Assembly (NCBI GenBank): GCA_910588695.1
Contig: CAJUOV010000001.1
Location: forward strand, 1-64,000
Origin: an uncultured Christensenellaceae bacterium
GTDB taxonomy: Bacteria > Bacillota > Clostridia > Christensenellales > Borkfalkiaceae
Length of the DNA: 64,000 nucleotides
Direction: 5' to 3'
Numbering within the stretch: position 1 is the first letter of the stretch; each line of letters opens with the position of its first letter. The translations under genes and the position numbers were made by a program. The notes under the pieces are model-generated. The model saw only the letters and a list, made by a program, of their open reading frames with translations, was not told the origin of the DNA and made no database searches. Of this stretch, positions 8,338 to 16,471 are shown piece after piece.

Positions 8338-8898
8338 GTGAAAAATTTAGGATCGAAAGAGTTGAAAACGGCGCGGCTCGTTCTGCGTCCGTTCAGAGAG
8401 GGCGACGCGGTGGCGATGTTCGAAAATTGGGCGAGCGATCCCGAAGTGACCAAATATCTTACATGGACGCCGCACAAGAGTGCGGAAGAAACGCGCGCGC
8501 TGTTGAGTCTTTGGGCGGAAGAGAGTAAAAAACCCGACGTGTATCACTGGGCGATCGAGTATGAAAACGAACTTGTCGGCGATGTCAACATCATGCAGGT
8601 AAATGAAGAATCGGAGAGTGCGATAACGGGTTATTGTCTTGCGAAGAAGTGTTGGGGCAAGGGAATCATGACGGAGGCGTATGGAGAAGTGCTGCGCTTT
8701 CTCTTCGAAGAAGCGGGCTTTCACCGGATCGGTTCTTCGCATGCAGTCGAAAATCCCGCGTCGGGAAAGGTCATGGAAAAGTGCGGTCTTTTATACGAGG
8801 GGACTTTCCGCAAGGAGATCCGTTTGCCTTCCACGGGGGAATGGGTCGACGTCGTGCACCGCGCCATACTCAAAGAAGATTATTTTGCGGAAAAATAA
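8338..8898 (+). CDS. GNAT-family N-acetyltransferase, RimJ/RimL-like
   Basis: A 186-residue acetyl-CoA-dependent acetyltransferase of the ribosomal-protein-alanine N-acetyltransferase-like group. The fold is recognisable from TARLVLRPFREGDA, YWAIEY-like strand (YHWAIEYENELVGDVN), ITGYCLAKKCWGKGIMTEA (the Q/R-x-x-G-x-G/A acetyl-CoA site in its K-CWGKG form) and HAVENPASGKVMEKCGLLYEG. The substrate could be a ribosomal protein, an amino acid or a small toxin or antibiotic. Start is the GTG at 8338, 8 bases after CGGAG. Confidence 0.85.
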   Translation: MKNLGSKELKTARLVLRPFREGDAVAMFENWASDPEVTKYLTWTPHKSAEETRALLSLWAEESKKPDVYHWAIEYENELVGDVNIMQVNEESESAITGYCLAKKCWGKGIMTEAYGEVLRFLFEEAGFHRIGSSHAVENPASGKVMEKCGLLYEGTFRKEIRLPSTGEWVDVVHRAILKEDYFAEK

Positions 8899-8899
8899 A

Positions 8900-8928
8900 T
8901 TTACTTTTTGTGTTTGTTGCGTTATAAT
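8900..8928 (+). promoter_or_regulatory. Sigma-A promoter upstream of metG
   Basis: TTTACT, 17 bases, TATAAT. It would produce a leader of about 240 bases before metG. Confidence 0.65.
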
Positions 8929-8934
8929 ATAAAA

Positions 8935-9175
8935 AAAGTCGAAAGCGGCTTTGCCGCTTACGACCGAATATCTTGCAATCAAACTGCGGCGGAAAAATGA
9001 AATCGGGTGCTTTTGTTCGATTGTGCCGAGAGAGTGCAAGGCGGGATTCACTTCCGCCGTTAAGCTTTCTCACGACGACAGCACTCACGACTTTTCTTTT
9101 TGCGGGTTACGGCTTGGCAGGAGAATTCGGTTGAATAAAATGCTACCATTAAGTAGCGAAAAGAAAAGTGTGAAT
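8935..9175 (+). ncRNA. Structured metG 5' leader of unknown type
   Basis: The leader opens with a strong hairpin at 8938-8964 (GTCG-A-AAGCGGC, TTT loop, exact complement), holds a second possible stem around the GGCGG/CCGCC pair near 9042-9057, and a third at 9140-9157 (GCTAC/GTAGC) just before metG. Clostridial metG genes are often controlled by T-box or S-box RNAs, but I see neither the TGGNACCGCG T-box nor SAM-riboswitch core motifs. It also contains a 45-codon ORF, listed separately. Confidence 0.4.
8997..9134 (+). CDS. Possible 45-residue leader ORF upstream of metG
   Basis: ATG at 8997 follows GGCGGA by 3 bases and runs 45 codons to TGA at 9132. The peptide has a basic first part (MKSGAFVRLCRESARR) and a hydrophobic Thr-rich second part (FLTTTALTTFLFAGYGLAG) that looks like a membrane or signal segment. 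It lies entirely inside the metG leader. It could be a leader peptide, a small membrane protein or chance. Confidence 0.3.
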   Translation: MKSGAFVRLCRESARRDSLPPLSFLTTTALTTFLFAGYGLAGEFG

Positions 9176-11116
9176 ATGAACAAATTCTATATTACGACTC
9201 CCATTTACTATCCGAGCGGGAAGTGGCACATCGGGCACTGCTATACCACTGTCATCTGCGATGCGCTCGCCCGCTTCCACCGTATGAAAGGGGAGGACGT
9301 ATTCTTTACGACGGGCACGGACGAGCACGGACAGAAAGTAGAAAAAGAGGCGGCAAAGCGCGGCGTTTCGCCGTTGGAATTTATTACGCCTCTCGTAAAC
9401 GAGATGAAAGAGATGTGGTCTCTTCTCGATATTTCTTACGACCGCTTTGTGCGCACGACGGACTCCGCGCACGAGGAATGCGTGAAAAAAATTTACGAAA
9501 AGCTCTATAAAAGCGGCGACATTTACAAGGCGGAGTACGAGGGATTTTATTGCGTTCCCTGCGAGAGCATGTGGACGGAAGCGCAGCTCGTAGACGGAAA
9601 GTGCCCCGACTGCGGCAGAGAGGTGGAAAAGAGAAAGGAGGAGAGCTATTTCTTCCGCCTTTCCAAATACGCGCCCGCAATCCTGAAACACTATGAGGAA
9701 AATCCGGAATTTTTGCAGCCCAAATCCCGCGTCAACGAGATGGTGAACAACTTTCTGAAAGAGGGGTTGCAGGATCTGAGCGTCTCGCGCACCAACGTAA
9801 AATGGGGCGTGCCCCTTCCCTTCGACGAAAAGCATACCGCCTATGTCTGGATCGACGCGCTTTTGAATTACGTCTCTTCGCTCGGGTACCTTACCGAGGA
9901 CGATTCGCTTTTCAAAAGATATTGGGCGGCGGACTTGCACCTCATGGGCAAGGAGATCGTGCGCTTTCACGCAATTATCTGGCCCGCGATTTTGATGGCG
10001 CTGGGACTTCCCCTGCCCAAACGCAATTACGGGCACGGGTGGCTCTTGATCGGCGGCGAGAAGCTCTCCAAGAGCAAGGAGAGCGGCTCCGAAGAGCTGA
10101 CCGATCCTTACGAGCTCATCAAACGCTACGGCGCGGATGCGGTCAGATATTTTCTGCTCAGAGAGATTCCATTCGGCAGCGACGGCGAGTACACGAACGA
10201 GCGGTTTTTGCTCAGAGTGAACGCCGATCTTGCGAACGACTTCGGCAATCTCGTCTCCCGCACGGAGGCGATGATGCTGCAAAATTTCGGCTGCGTTCCC
10301 AAACGCGGAAAAGAAGAACCGCTCGATAAAGAACTGATTGGGCTTGCCGAGAGCGCGTTCGCTAAGGTCGAAGACGCTATGAACAGGCTGAACGCGCCCG
10401 AAGCGCTGTCGGCGATTTTCGCGCTCGTCTCCCGCGCGAATAAGTATATTGACGAGACGACCCCGTGGGCGCTCGCCAAAGACCCCGAAAAGAAGGAACG
10501 ATTGGGCGCCGTATTATATAATCTTGCCGAAGTCGTGCGTATGACGGCGGTTTTGTTGAAACCCTTCCTGATTAATTCGCCTGCGCTCGTATTAAAGAGC
10601 CTCTCTCAGGACGAAAGCGCAGGGTTCGAGGCGTTGAAATTCGGGTTGATGAAGGGCGGGGAAAAGATCGAAAAGCTCGCGCCTCTCTTCCCGCGGATCG
10701 ACGTAAAAAAAGAGTTGCAGGCGGTTGCGGAGTTTGTCCGCGCAAACCGTAAAAAGGAGAATCCCGTGGAGAAAGAGGAAAGCGTGAAAGAAAAAATTTC
10801 AATCGAAGATTTTGACAGAATAGAGCTGAAAGTGGGCGAGGTCGTCGCCTGCGAAAAGGTCAAAAAGAGCGAAAAATTGCTGCACGAGACGGTAAAGATC
10901 GGCGAGGAATTCCGCTCCGTCGTTTCGGGGATCGGTAAGTTTTATACGCCCGAAGAAATGATCGGGAAAAAAATCGTGCTTGTCACAAACTTAAAACCCG
11001 CAAAGCTGTGCGGCGTGCTGTCCGAGGGTATGATTCTTTGCGCCGAGGATGAGAACGGCGTATTGAGCCTCGTCACTCCCGAAAAGGCGATGGGTAGCGG
11101 CGGGAGCGTAAGATGA
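9176..11116 (+). CDS. metG: Methionyl-tRNA synthetase
   Basis: Charges tRNA-Met with methionine. The 646-residue protein has the class I HIGH motif as HIGHCY (about residue 18), a zinc knuckle CVPCESMW...CPDCG, and the KMSKS motif as GEKLSKSKES. The C-terminal part (after residue 535) is the dimerising OB-fold tRNA-binding domain, IEDFDRIELKVGEV...GILSEGM-type. The single-zinc-knuckle arrangement is of the Bacillus type. Upstream in-frame codons to 8951 are leader sequence; ATG 9176 begins with the canonical NKFYITTPIYYPSG. It overlaps tatD by ATGA. Confidence 0.97.
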   Translation: MNKFYITTPIYYPSGKWHIGHCYTTVICDALARFHRMKGEDVFFTTGTDEHGQKVEKEAAKRGVSPLEFITPLVNEMKEMWSLLDISYDRFVRTTDSAHEECVKKIYEKLYKSGDIYKAEYEGFYCVPCESMWTEAQLVDGKCPDCGREVEKRKEESYFFRLSKYAPAILKHYEENPEFLQPKSRVNEMVNNFLKEGLQDLSVSRTNVKWGVPLPFDEKHTAYVWIDALLNYVSSLGYLTEDDSLFKRYWAADLHLMGKEIVRFHAIIWPAILMALGLPLPKRNYGHGWLLIGGEKLSKSKESGSEELTDPYELIKRYGADAVRYFLLREIPFGSDGEYTNERFLLRVNADLANDFGNLVSRTEAMMLQNFGCVPKRGKEEPLDKELIGLAESAFAKVEDAMNRLNAPEALSAIFALVSRANKYIDETTPWALAKDPEKKERLGAVLYNLAEVVRMTAVLLKPFLINSPALVLKSLSQDESAGFEALKFGLMKGGEKIEKLAPLFPRIDVKKELQAVAEFVRANRKKENPVEKEESVKEKISIEDFDRIELKVGEVVACEKVKKSEKLLHETVKIGEEFRSVVSGIGKFYTPEEMIGKKIVLVTNLKPAKLCGVLSEGMILCAEDENGVLSLVTPEKAMGSGGSVR

Positions 11117-11874
11117 TCGACGTACACGCGCACTTTGCGGACGAGGGATATTTGTTTCCCGAGGAGTGGAAAAAAATCAGAGCGGCGGGCGTTACGCGGG
11201 TAATTCTTGCGGGCGATAACGCGCGGCATACCCGCATGCACCGTGATTTTTGCGAAACTTACGAGGGCGCTTTTTTTACCGCAGGCGTGCATCCATCCGA
11301 AACGGGGGATTTTACCCGTGCGACGCTTGCGGAATTGAGAGAACTGACTGCGGACGAAAAATGCGTCGCCGTCGGCGAAATCGGGCTTGACTATCATTAC
11401 GAAGAGACGGATAAAGAAAAACAGCGTTCCGCGTTCGAGGAACAGCTTGCTCTCGCATCGAGCGTCGGGCTGCCCGTGCAGATTCATTCGCGCGACGCCT
11501 GCGCCGATACGCTTGCGATTCTTAAAAACGCGGAAGCGTATTTGAAGAACGGAATCCTGTTGCACTGCTATTCTTACGGGAAAGAAAATATGAACGCGTT
11601 TTTAAGTTTGGGCGCATATTTTTCGTTCGGCGGGGTGGCTTGCTTCAAAAACGCGAAAAACGTATGGGAGAGCGTGCGCGCCTGTCCCGCAGACCGACTT
11701 CTGACCGAGACGGACAGCCCCTATCTGAGCCCCTTCCGCGGAGAAAAGAACAGTCCCGCGAACATTCCCGTGATTGCGGATAAAATCGCGGAGCTCAGGG
11801 GCGAAGAAAGGTCTTTCCTCGTCGCTCTGATCGATAAAAATGCGGAACGGTTGTTTCCGCGCGTGCGTATATAA
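11113..11874 (+). CDS. tatD: TatD-family metal-dependent hydrolase/DNase
   Basis: A 253-residue TIM-barrel hydrolase. Metal ligands are visible as DVHAHF (H-x-H), VGEIGLDYHY (Glu), VQIHSRDA (His), LHCYSYG (His) and TETDSPYL (Asp). TatD proteins are 3'-5' exonucleases or D-aminoacyl-tRNA-related enzymes; the usual clostridial neighbourhood metG-tatD-rsmA is present here. Translationally coupled to metG by ATGA. Confidence 0.92.
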   Translation: MIDVHAHFADEGYLFPEEWKKIRAAGVTRVILAGDNARHTRMHRDFCETYEGAFFTAGVHPSETGDFTRATLAELRELTADEKCVAVGEIGLDYHYEETDKEKQRSAFEEQLALASSVGLPVQIHSRDACADTLAILKNAEAYLKNGILLHCYSYGKENMNAFLSLGAYFSFGGVACFKNAKNVWESVRACPADRLLTETDSPYLSPFRGEKNSPANIPVIADKIAELRGEERSFLVALIDKNAERLFPRVRI

Positions 11875-11994
11875 AGTCGAAGAACCGCTGTCGCCGTAAG
11901 GCGAAAAGCGGTCCTCTTGTTCTTTTGTATGGGAGGCGTTCCGCCTCTCTATCCACAGTATGCGCATTCCGCGCAGAATCTGTCAAGGTAAATC

Positions 11995-12828
11995 ATGGAA
12001 GAGATTCTCTACAAACACGGATTCGGATTCAAAAAAAAATTCGGACAGAATTTTATCAGCGATAAAAATCTTCTGCGCGCGATCGTCACGGACGCGGGCG
12101 TGAGGCAAGAGAGCGCCGTGCTTGAAATCGGCGCGGGCGCAGGCGCTCTGACGCGCGCGCTCGCCGAACGGGCGAAGCGGGTTGTTTCCTATGAAATCGA
12201 TAAAACTTTGCAGCCTGTGCTTGCCGAAAGCCTGGCGGGACTGGATAACGTCGAAATCGTGTTCCGTGATTTTGCGCGGGAGAATCTAAGAGAAATCGAA
12301 GAGGAGCTCGGAACATACAGCGTTGTCGCGAATCTTCCTTATTATATCACGACGCCCCTTATCATGCGTTTTGCCGAGGAGGCGAAAGGGTGCGAAAGTC
12401 TCACGGTCATGGTGCAGGAGGAAGTTGCCGAACGGCTGTGCGCAAGGGAGAACACCGAACATTACGGCGCGATCACGGCGGCGATCGCGCGGCGGGGACA
12501 GGCGGAAGTCAAACGCAAAGTGCCGCGTTCGATGTTTACGCCCCGTCCGAACGTGGATTCTGCGGTGGTCAAGATTGATTTTACGAAGGGCGGGTTTGTT
12601 GTCGGGAGCGAAAAAGCGTATCGTGATACGGTGCGTTGCGCATTTCTGAGCAGAAGAAAAACGCTTGAAAACAATCTGATGAATTCGTTTCGGTTAAGCC
12701 GCGAGAGGGCGAAAGAAATTTTGTCGGCGGCGGGAATCGATGCGGGCGCGCGCGGCGAGACGCTCTCGCCCCGAACGCTCGGAAAACTTTCCGATATATT
12801 GTTTGAAAAGGAGATCGTAACCGGTTAG
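11995..12828 (+). CDS. rsmA: 16S rRNA (adenine1518-N6/adenine1519-N6)-dimethyltransferase
   Basis: KsgA/RsmA dimethylates two adenosines in helix 45 of 16S rRNA during 30S maturation. The 277-residue protein shows KKFGQNFISD, the SAM-binding EIGAGAGALTRAL and the catalytic NLPYYITTPLI motif, and ends with the C-terminal RNA-binding domain (FTPRPNVDSAVVKI, FLSRRKTLENNL). It lies 120 bases after tatD. That spacer holds an imperfect hairpin (CCGCTGTCGCC with GGCGAAAAGCGG), but no T-tract. Loss of KsgA confers kasugamycin resistance in other bacteria. Confidence 0.97.
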   Translation: MEEILYKHGFGFKKKFGQNFISDKNLLRAIVTDAGVRQESAVLEIGAGAGALTRALAERAKRVVSYEIDKTLQPVLAESLAGLDNVEIVFRDFARENLREIEEELGTYSVVANLPYYITTPLIMRFAEEAKGCESLTVMVQEEVAERLCARENTEHYGAITAAIARRGQAEVKRKVPRSMFTPRPNVDSAVVKIDFTKGGFVVGSEKAYRDTVRCAFLSRRKTLENNLMNSFRLSRERAKEILSAAGIDAGARGETLSPRTLGKLSDILFEKEIVTG

Positions 12829-12843
12829 CGAGGAGGAACGACA

Positions 12844-13269
12844 ATGATAGTGAAAGAGGCGGAGAAACAGTTTGAAGCGGACAAAAGAGCGCACGACAGG
12901 CATTACGAAAAATTTGCAAAAAAAATCCGTATCGCGGGCGGCGTGATCGGGAGCGTTTTGTCAATCGCCGGAATCGTTTTGTTTATCGTCGGCGCGAACA
13001 AGTCCGATAACATTACGGAATATATCTACGGCGGGATGTGCCTCGGAACGGGAGTACTAATTTTGATAACGGTCGCGTTCCTCTTTCCTTTTTATACGAG
13101 CAAAAAATACCGCGTCTACTATTTGGCGACAAGAAATTTATACGGGAATTATCTTTGCTGCACCGATATGGACGATGAAGATAAAGAGTTTTACATGCAG
13201 AAGCTGAAAGAATTGAATGACGGAAAAATACAAAGAAATATCGTTCTGTACAGTCAAACGCAAAAATAA
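12844..13269 (+). CDS. Hypothetical membrane protein with two transmembrane segments
   Basis: A 141-residue protein with a basic/acidic N-terminus, two adjacent hydrophobic segments (residues about 35-55 and 65-90, IAGGVIGSVLSIAGIVLFIV and MCLGTGVLILITVAFLFPF) and a hydrophilic C-terminal 50 residues. No family recognised. A strong Shine-Dalgarno AGGAGG lies 7 bases before the ATG. It follows rsmA by 15 bases and is probably co-transcribed, with the terminator at 13268 after it. Confidence 0.75.
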   Translation: MIVKEAEKQFEADKRAHDRHYEKFAKKIRIAGGVIGSVLSIAGIVLFIVGANKSDNITEYIYGGMCLGTGVLILITVAFLFPFYTSKKYRVYYLATRNLYGNYLCCTDMDDEDKEFYMQKLKELNDGKIQRNIVLYSQTQK

Positions 13270-13303
13270 AAACAACGCCGTTCTAAGAAACGGCGTTGTT
13301 TTT
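13268..13303. terminator. Bidirectional terminator between convergent genes
   Basis: AAAAACAACGCCGTTT-type stem closes a short CTAAG loop and is flanked by A-run and T-run on both sides, serving the genes at 12844 and 13319. Confidence 0.9.
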
Positions 13304-13318
13304 GACCTTTGGTATTTT

Positions 13319-13765
13319 TTACGCAATCAAAGATTTCCAGCTTTTTTCAAAGCCCTCTTCCGCTTGAAGAAGTTCTTCGGCAAGCTGCTTGATTTCGGTA
13401 TCCGCGTAATTTTCGCTCATCTGACCGAGGCTGGTTTTGAGCGCGGTGATGCCCATGACCGTTCCCTGTACCATCATCTCCGCGATGTGCGCGCGCGAAT
13501 CGTCTTTCATGGCGTTCATCTTGATGCTCGTCCACATCATCGCTTTTTTGATAGCTCCGGGATTTTTCAGTTCGATATTTTTATCTTTTGCGAGAATGGT
13601 CGCTTTCGAACCGATTCTTTCGTATTCCTCATGCTGTTTCAGAAGCTCTTCCTTGACGGCGGTGTCGTCGACTTCGGGCAGAATATCTGAAATGGATTGC
13701 AGTGCGAGCTGGCAGTTTCTGTGTACTTCCGCAAGCACTTCTTCGCTTTTTTTCAATTCTTCCAT
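13319..13765 (-). CDS. Hypothetical helical protein
   Basis: A 148-residue, soluble, almost fully helical protein (MEELKKSEEVLAEVHRNCQ... to ...EEGFEKSWKSLIA) with two long amphipathic stretches, which could be a four-helix bundle of the ferritin-like type found in several clostridial proteins of unknown function. No metal-ligand set is evident. The start at 13765 is chosen because AAGGAG lies 6 bases upstream on the minus strand; the longer reading overlaps the rplU promoter region. Confidence 0.7.
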   Translation of the reverse strand: MEELKKSEEVLAEVHRNCQLALQSISDILPEVDDTAVKEELLKQHEEYERIGSKATILAKDKNIELKNPGAIKKAMMWTSIKMNAMKDDSRAHIAEMMVQGTVMGITALKTSLGQMSENYADTEIKQLAEELLQAEEGFEKSWKSLIA

Positions 13766-13830
13766 ATTTCTCTCCTTGCTTTCAGTTTGTTTCCAAATAC
13801 AAAATGTATGCAAATCGGCGTAAAAACCGC

Positions 13831-13859
13831 TTGACTTTTTTTTTGCGCTGTGATAAATT
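13831..13859 (+). promoter_or_regulatory. Sigma-A promoter of rplU-rpmA
   Basis: TTGACT, 17 bases ending in TGA, then TAAATT. It yields a leader of about 80 bases before rplU. Confidence 0.65.
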
Positions 13860-13865
13860 AGATAA

Positions 13866-13947
13866 GCCGCTAAGAACGGGCGCGATAAAAGTATTCCCAT
13901 ACGGGGATCGCCTAAGCAGCTTGCGAGACCGAAAGGAGGTAAAAACA
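13866..13947 (+). promoter_or_regulatory. rplU 5' leader, possible L21 leader element
   Basis: About 80 bases of GC-rich leader (GCCGCTAAGAACGGGC..., CATACGGGGATCG, CTTGCGAGACCG) lie between the promoter and the AGGAGG of rplU. Firmicutes rplU genes carry an autoregulatory L21 leader at this place. I could not confirm its consensus, so the assignment rests on position. Confidence 0.35.
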
Positions 13948-14253
13948 ATGTACGCAATCATCGAAAACGGCGGAAAGCAGTATAAAGTTTCCGAAGGCGA
14001 CGTTCTCAAAGTAGAGAAACTTCCGCAGGAAGTGGGCGCAGAGGTAAATTTCAACGTCGTTATGGTATCCGACGACAAGGGCGTAAAAGTCGGCAACGAC
14101 TTGAAGAACGCAAAAGTCACGGCAAAGGTGGAAGCGCAGGATAAGTTCAAAAAGATCATCGTCTTTAAGTATAAGGCGAAGAAGAACGAGCGCAAAAAGC
14201 AAGGCCACCGTCAGCCGTTTACTGCGGTCAAGATCGAGAAGATTTCTCTCTGA
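13948..14253 (+). CDS. rplU: 50S ribosomal protein L21
   Basis: A 101-residue ribosomal protein of normal length starting MYAIIENGGKQYKV, with EVNFNVVMV and the C-terminal KAKKNERKKQGHRQPFTAVKI block typical of L21. It binds 23S rRNA near helix 46 in early 50S assembly. The start at 13948 is preceded by AAGGAGG at 8 bases; the longer in-frame reading covers the promoter and is rejected. Followed directly by rpmA. Confidence 0.97.
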   Translation: MYAIIENGGKQYKVSEGDVLKVEKLPQEVGAEVNFNVVMVSDDKGVKVGNDLKNAKVTAKVEAQDKFKKIIVFKYKAKKNERKKQGHRQPFTAVKIEKISL

Positions 14254-14299
14254 TCCGCAACGGGGCTTACGCCCACACTATGAATAAGGAGATAATAAT

Positions 14300-14566
14300 A
14301 TGATTTTTCTCGGGTTATTCGCTCATAAAAAGGGAACGGGTTCTTCGCACAACGGAAGAGACAGCAATGCAAAACGCCTCGGCGTAAAACGTCAGGACGG
14401 ACAGCAGGTTCTTGCGGGTAGCATTCTCGTCCGTCAGCGCGGCACGAAGATCCATCCCGGCAACAACGTCGGAATCGGCGGAGACGATACGCTCTTCGCT
14501 CTCAAAGACGGCGTGGTAAGATACGAGCGTTTGGGAAAGGACAAAAAACAAGTCAGCATTTATTAA
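14300..14566 (+). CDS. rpmA: 50S ribosomal protein L27 with short cleavable N-extension
   Basis: An 88-residue L27, located at the peptidyl-transferase centre. The N-terminus MIFLGLFA precedes the mature HKKGTGSSHNGRDS. In Firmicutes an N-terminal extension ending in FFA is removed by the protease Prp before the mature tail can reach the tRNA; here it is about two residues shorter than usual but keeps L-x-L-F-A. The prp gene, normally between rplU and rpmA, is absent: only 46 bases separate them. SD AAGGAG at 14286. Confidence 0.96.
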   Translation: MIFLGLFAHKKGTGSSHNGRDSNAKRLGVKRQDGQQVLAGSILVRQRGTKIHPGNNVGIGGDDTLFALKDGVVRYERLGKDKKQVSIY

Positions 14567-14572
14567 AAAAGA

Positions 14573-14607
14573 AAGCAGCCGTCCCTCGGGGGGACGGCTG
14601 CTTTTTA
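14573..14607. terminator. Bidirectional terminator after rpmA
   Basis: AAGCAGCCGTCCC pairs perfectly with GGGACGGCTGCTT around TCGG, followed by a T-run; an A-run precedes it, so it also serves the minus-strand gene at 14625. Confidence 0.93.
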
Positions 14608-14624
14608 TTTCGGAGTTGAAAAAA

Positions 14625-15908
14625 TTATTCTGCCGTTTGCGCGGGTTTCTCTTTTTTGAAGAGGGCTTTGTGCGTGATCGCTACGGCGAGATGAAATACG
14701 GAGAATACGAATGCGATCACGGGCGCGACGGCAAATCCGAGTTCTGTCGCGGCGGTCGAGCGTTCGGAGACGACTCTGTTCGCAAGTTCGACCGCGGTTG
14801 CGGAAAACACGATATTGACGGCGCAGACCGAAACGAGCGCGATCGCAAGCCCGAGCGTATCCGTTCGTTTTTCCGTATAGTTTCCGATGCGCCGTATCAG
14901 AGCGGCAATCGTAAGAACGACGGTTGCGAGCTGCGCCGCGACGGCTAAGATTCCGAGCACGAAGGATGCGACGTAGTCCGCCGTGACGGGGGTGCTCCCG
15001 TCGAATAAGAACGAAAGCTGTTCGTTGATTCTGAAAAAGCTGAGGGGATAGGTCACGGAGTAGATGGAATACGATTCGGTCACGGTGAATTGGGCTTGAT
15101 TCGCCTTTGCCGCTCCTGAAAGGATCGCAAGGAGCAGAATTCCTGCGAGCGTCAGGGCGCAGTCAATCGCCGTCTGTTTTTTTAAGAAATCTTTGCCGAC
15201 CGCGATGGTCTTTATGATCAGAGAGCATGTAACGAGCAAACAGCAGAACACCATGCCCGTTACGGTCGTTCCGCTGAGCGAACCGAAATGATTTTCTGTC
15301 GAGACTGAGTAAATGCAGTCGAACAGCGTTGCTCCGAGCAAAAAGCTAAATACTGCCGCGACGGCGTATTTGTAATAGTTGTTCGGGCGTTTGAAATTAA
15401 GTCCGAATTTTACGACGGCGGTGACGGAGAAAGAAACGACCGAAACAAGCGTTCCCGCCGCGATCACGGTCGTGAGCACAATGCGCAGATAGTGCGCCGC
15501 CATTGTGTACGAAGAATAATTCTGTCCGATCGAGGAGCTTTTGAAGTGGGAGTAGGCTCTTCCGAAGAAGTACCAGATCGAATAGGTTACTTTATAATCG
15601 TACCGTCCCGTTACCGATTGCGTCGTACCGATAAAAAAGCTGAAAATCAGCGCGAAGAATACCGCCGCCAACATTAATATTCCGCCGGCAAGGCATAGCG
15701 CTTTCTTCGTTTTTCCGTTTTCGGGTTGCTTTACGGCGGCTTGCGGAGCGGGAGTCAGCTCCGTTCCGCAGGCGTCGCAGTAGCGGGTATACCGTGCGCA
15801 CGCTTTTTTACATGCGGGGCATATAATGCTTTCGTCGAGCCTTGTTCCGCAGTGTTTGCAAAAGAGAGCGCCCTCGGGGTTTTCTTCGTTGCAATAGGGA
15901 CAATTCAT
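14625..15908 (-). CDS. Zinc-ribbon multispanning membrane protein
   Basis: A 427-residue protein that begins with two zinc ribbons, CPYC...CKHC (residues 3-20) and CPAC...CDAC (about 34-50), followed by a linker and eight or nine hydrophobic segments. Zinc-ribbon-plus-membrane architecture is common in clostridial proteins of unknown role and gives no substrate. The start at 15908 has GGAGG 7 bases upstream and a promoter just beyond. Transcribed alone. Confidence 0.8.
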   Translation of the reverse strand: MNCPYCNEENPEGALFCKHCGTRLDESIICPACKKACARYTRYCDACGTELTPAPQAAVKQPENGKTKKALCLAGGILMLAAVFFALIFSFFIGTTQSVTGRYDYKVTYSIWYFFGRAYSHFKSSSIGQNYSSYTMAAHYLRIVLTTVIAAGTLVSVVSFSVTAVVKFGLNFKRPNNYYKYAVAAVFSFLLGATLFDCIYSVSTENHFGSLSGTTVTGMVFCCLLVTCSLIIKTIAVGKDFLKKQTAIDCALTLAGILLLAILSGAAKANQAQFTVTESYSIYSVTYPLSFFRINEQLSFLFDGSTPVTADYVASFVLGILAVAAQLATVVLTIAALIRRIGNYTEKRTDTLGLAIALVSVCAVNIVFSATAVELANRVVSERSTAATELGFAVAPVIAFVFSVFHLAVAITHKALFKKEKPAQTAE

Positions 15909-15928
15909 AACATTCCTCCGTTACGAAT

Positions 15929-15957
15929 ATTATACGGCAGAAAAAACAAAAATGCAA
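15929..15957 (-). promoter_or_regulatory. Sigma-A promoter of the zinc-ribbon membrane protein
   Basis: Minus strand: TTGCAT, 17 bases, TATAAT; an SD of GGAGG follows before the ATG at 15908. Confidence 0.75.
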
Positions 15958-16012
15958 GGCTTATAAAAAGAAAAACTTTTTTGAAAAAATTCCCGAAATA
16001 AAACAAAAACGC

Positions 16013-16041
16013 TTGCTTATTTTGCACGGATATGATATATT
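16013..16041 (+). promoter_or_regulatory. Promoter of the tRNA cluster
   Basis: TTGCTT, 17 bases, TATATT, with the first tRNA beginning 14 bases further on. Confidence 0.65.
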
Positions 16042-16054
16042 ATTCAAGCAAGTC

Positions 16055-16130
16055 GGAAGTTTAGCTCAGCCGGGAGAGCATCTGCCTTACAAGCAGAGGG
16101 TCATAGGTTCGATCCCTATAACTTCCACCA
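16055..16130 (+). tRNA. tRNA-Val (anticodon TAC)
   Basis: Seven-base acceptor stem GGAAGTT/AACTTCC, D-loop TAGCTCAGCCGGGAGAGC, anticodon loop CTTACAA, T-loop GGTTCGATCC and an encoded CCA. First of three tRNAs in tandem. Confidence 0.97.
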
Positions 16131-16157
16131 ATAAAATAGTGCGGATAGTTTTTATAT

Positions 16158-16232
16158 GCGGGAATAGCTCAGTGGTAGAGCGTCACCTTGCCAAGGTGAA
16201 TGTCGCGGGTTCGAGTCTCGTTTCCCGCTCCA
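16158..16232 (+). tRNA. tRNA-Gly (anticodon GCC)
   Basis: Acceptor GCGGGAA/TTCCCGC, D-loop AGCTCAGTGGTAGAGC, anticodon loop TTGCCAA, T-loop GGTTCGAGTC, encoded CCA. Confidence 0.97.
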
Positions 16233-16258
16233 ATCGTAAACTAACGCACTATTTTTTT

Positions 16259-16333
16259 GGCGCCATAGCCAAGCGGTAAGGCGTGGGTCTGCAAAACCCT
16301 GATTCCCCGGTTCAAATCCGGGTGGCGCCTCCA
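16259..16333 (+). tRNA. tRNA-Cys (anticodon GCA)
   Basis: Acceptor GGCGCCA/TGGCGCC, D-arm AGCCAAGCGGTAAGGC, anticodon loop CTGCAAA, T-arm CCGGTTCAAATCCGG, encoded CCA. Its 3' end is duplicated 138 bases downstream (see the repeat at 16472). Confidence 0.97.
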
Positions 16334-16336
16334 AAT

Positions 16337-16374
16337 AACACCCGCCTTTATTAAAAGGCGGGTGTTTGGTTTTT
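16337..16374 (+). terminator. Terminator of the tRNA cluster
   Basis: AACACCCGCCTTT pairs with AAAGGCGGGTGTT around ATTA, followed by GGTTTTT. Confidence 0.9.
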
Positions 16375-16471
16375 AACCGCCGCCCGTCATCGCCGAAATA
16401 ACGTGACGCGATTGATTTTTGCAAGGCAAAAATAGCAATCGCTATTCCGTCGCGGCAAAAGCCGCTCCTTA

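Noticed and set aside
8935..9175. metG leader as T-box or SAM riboswitch
   Set aside because: No TGGNACCGCG antiterminator sequence and no SAM-riboswitch core seen; left as unknown leader.
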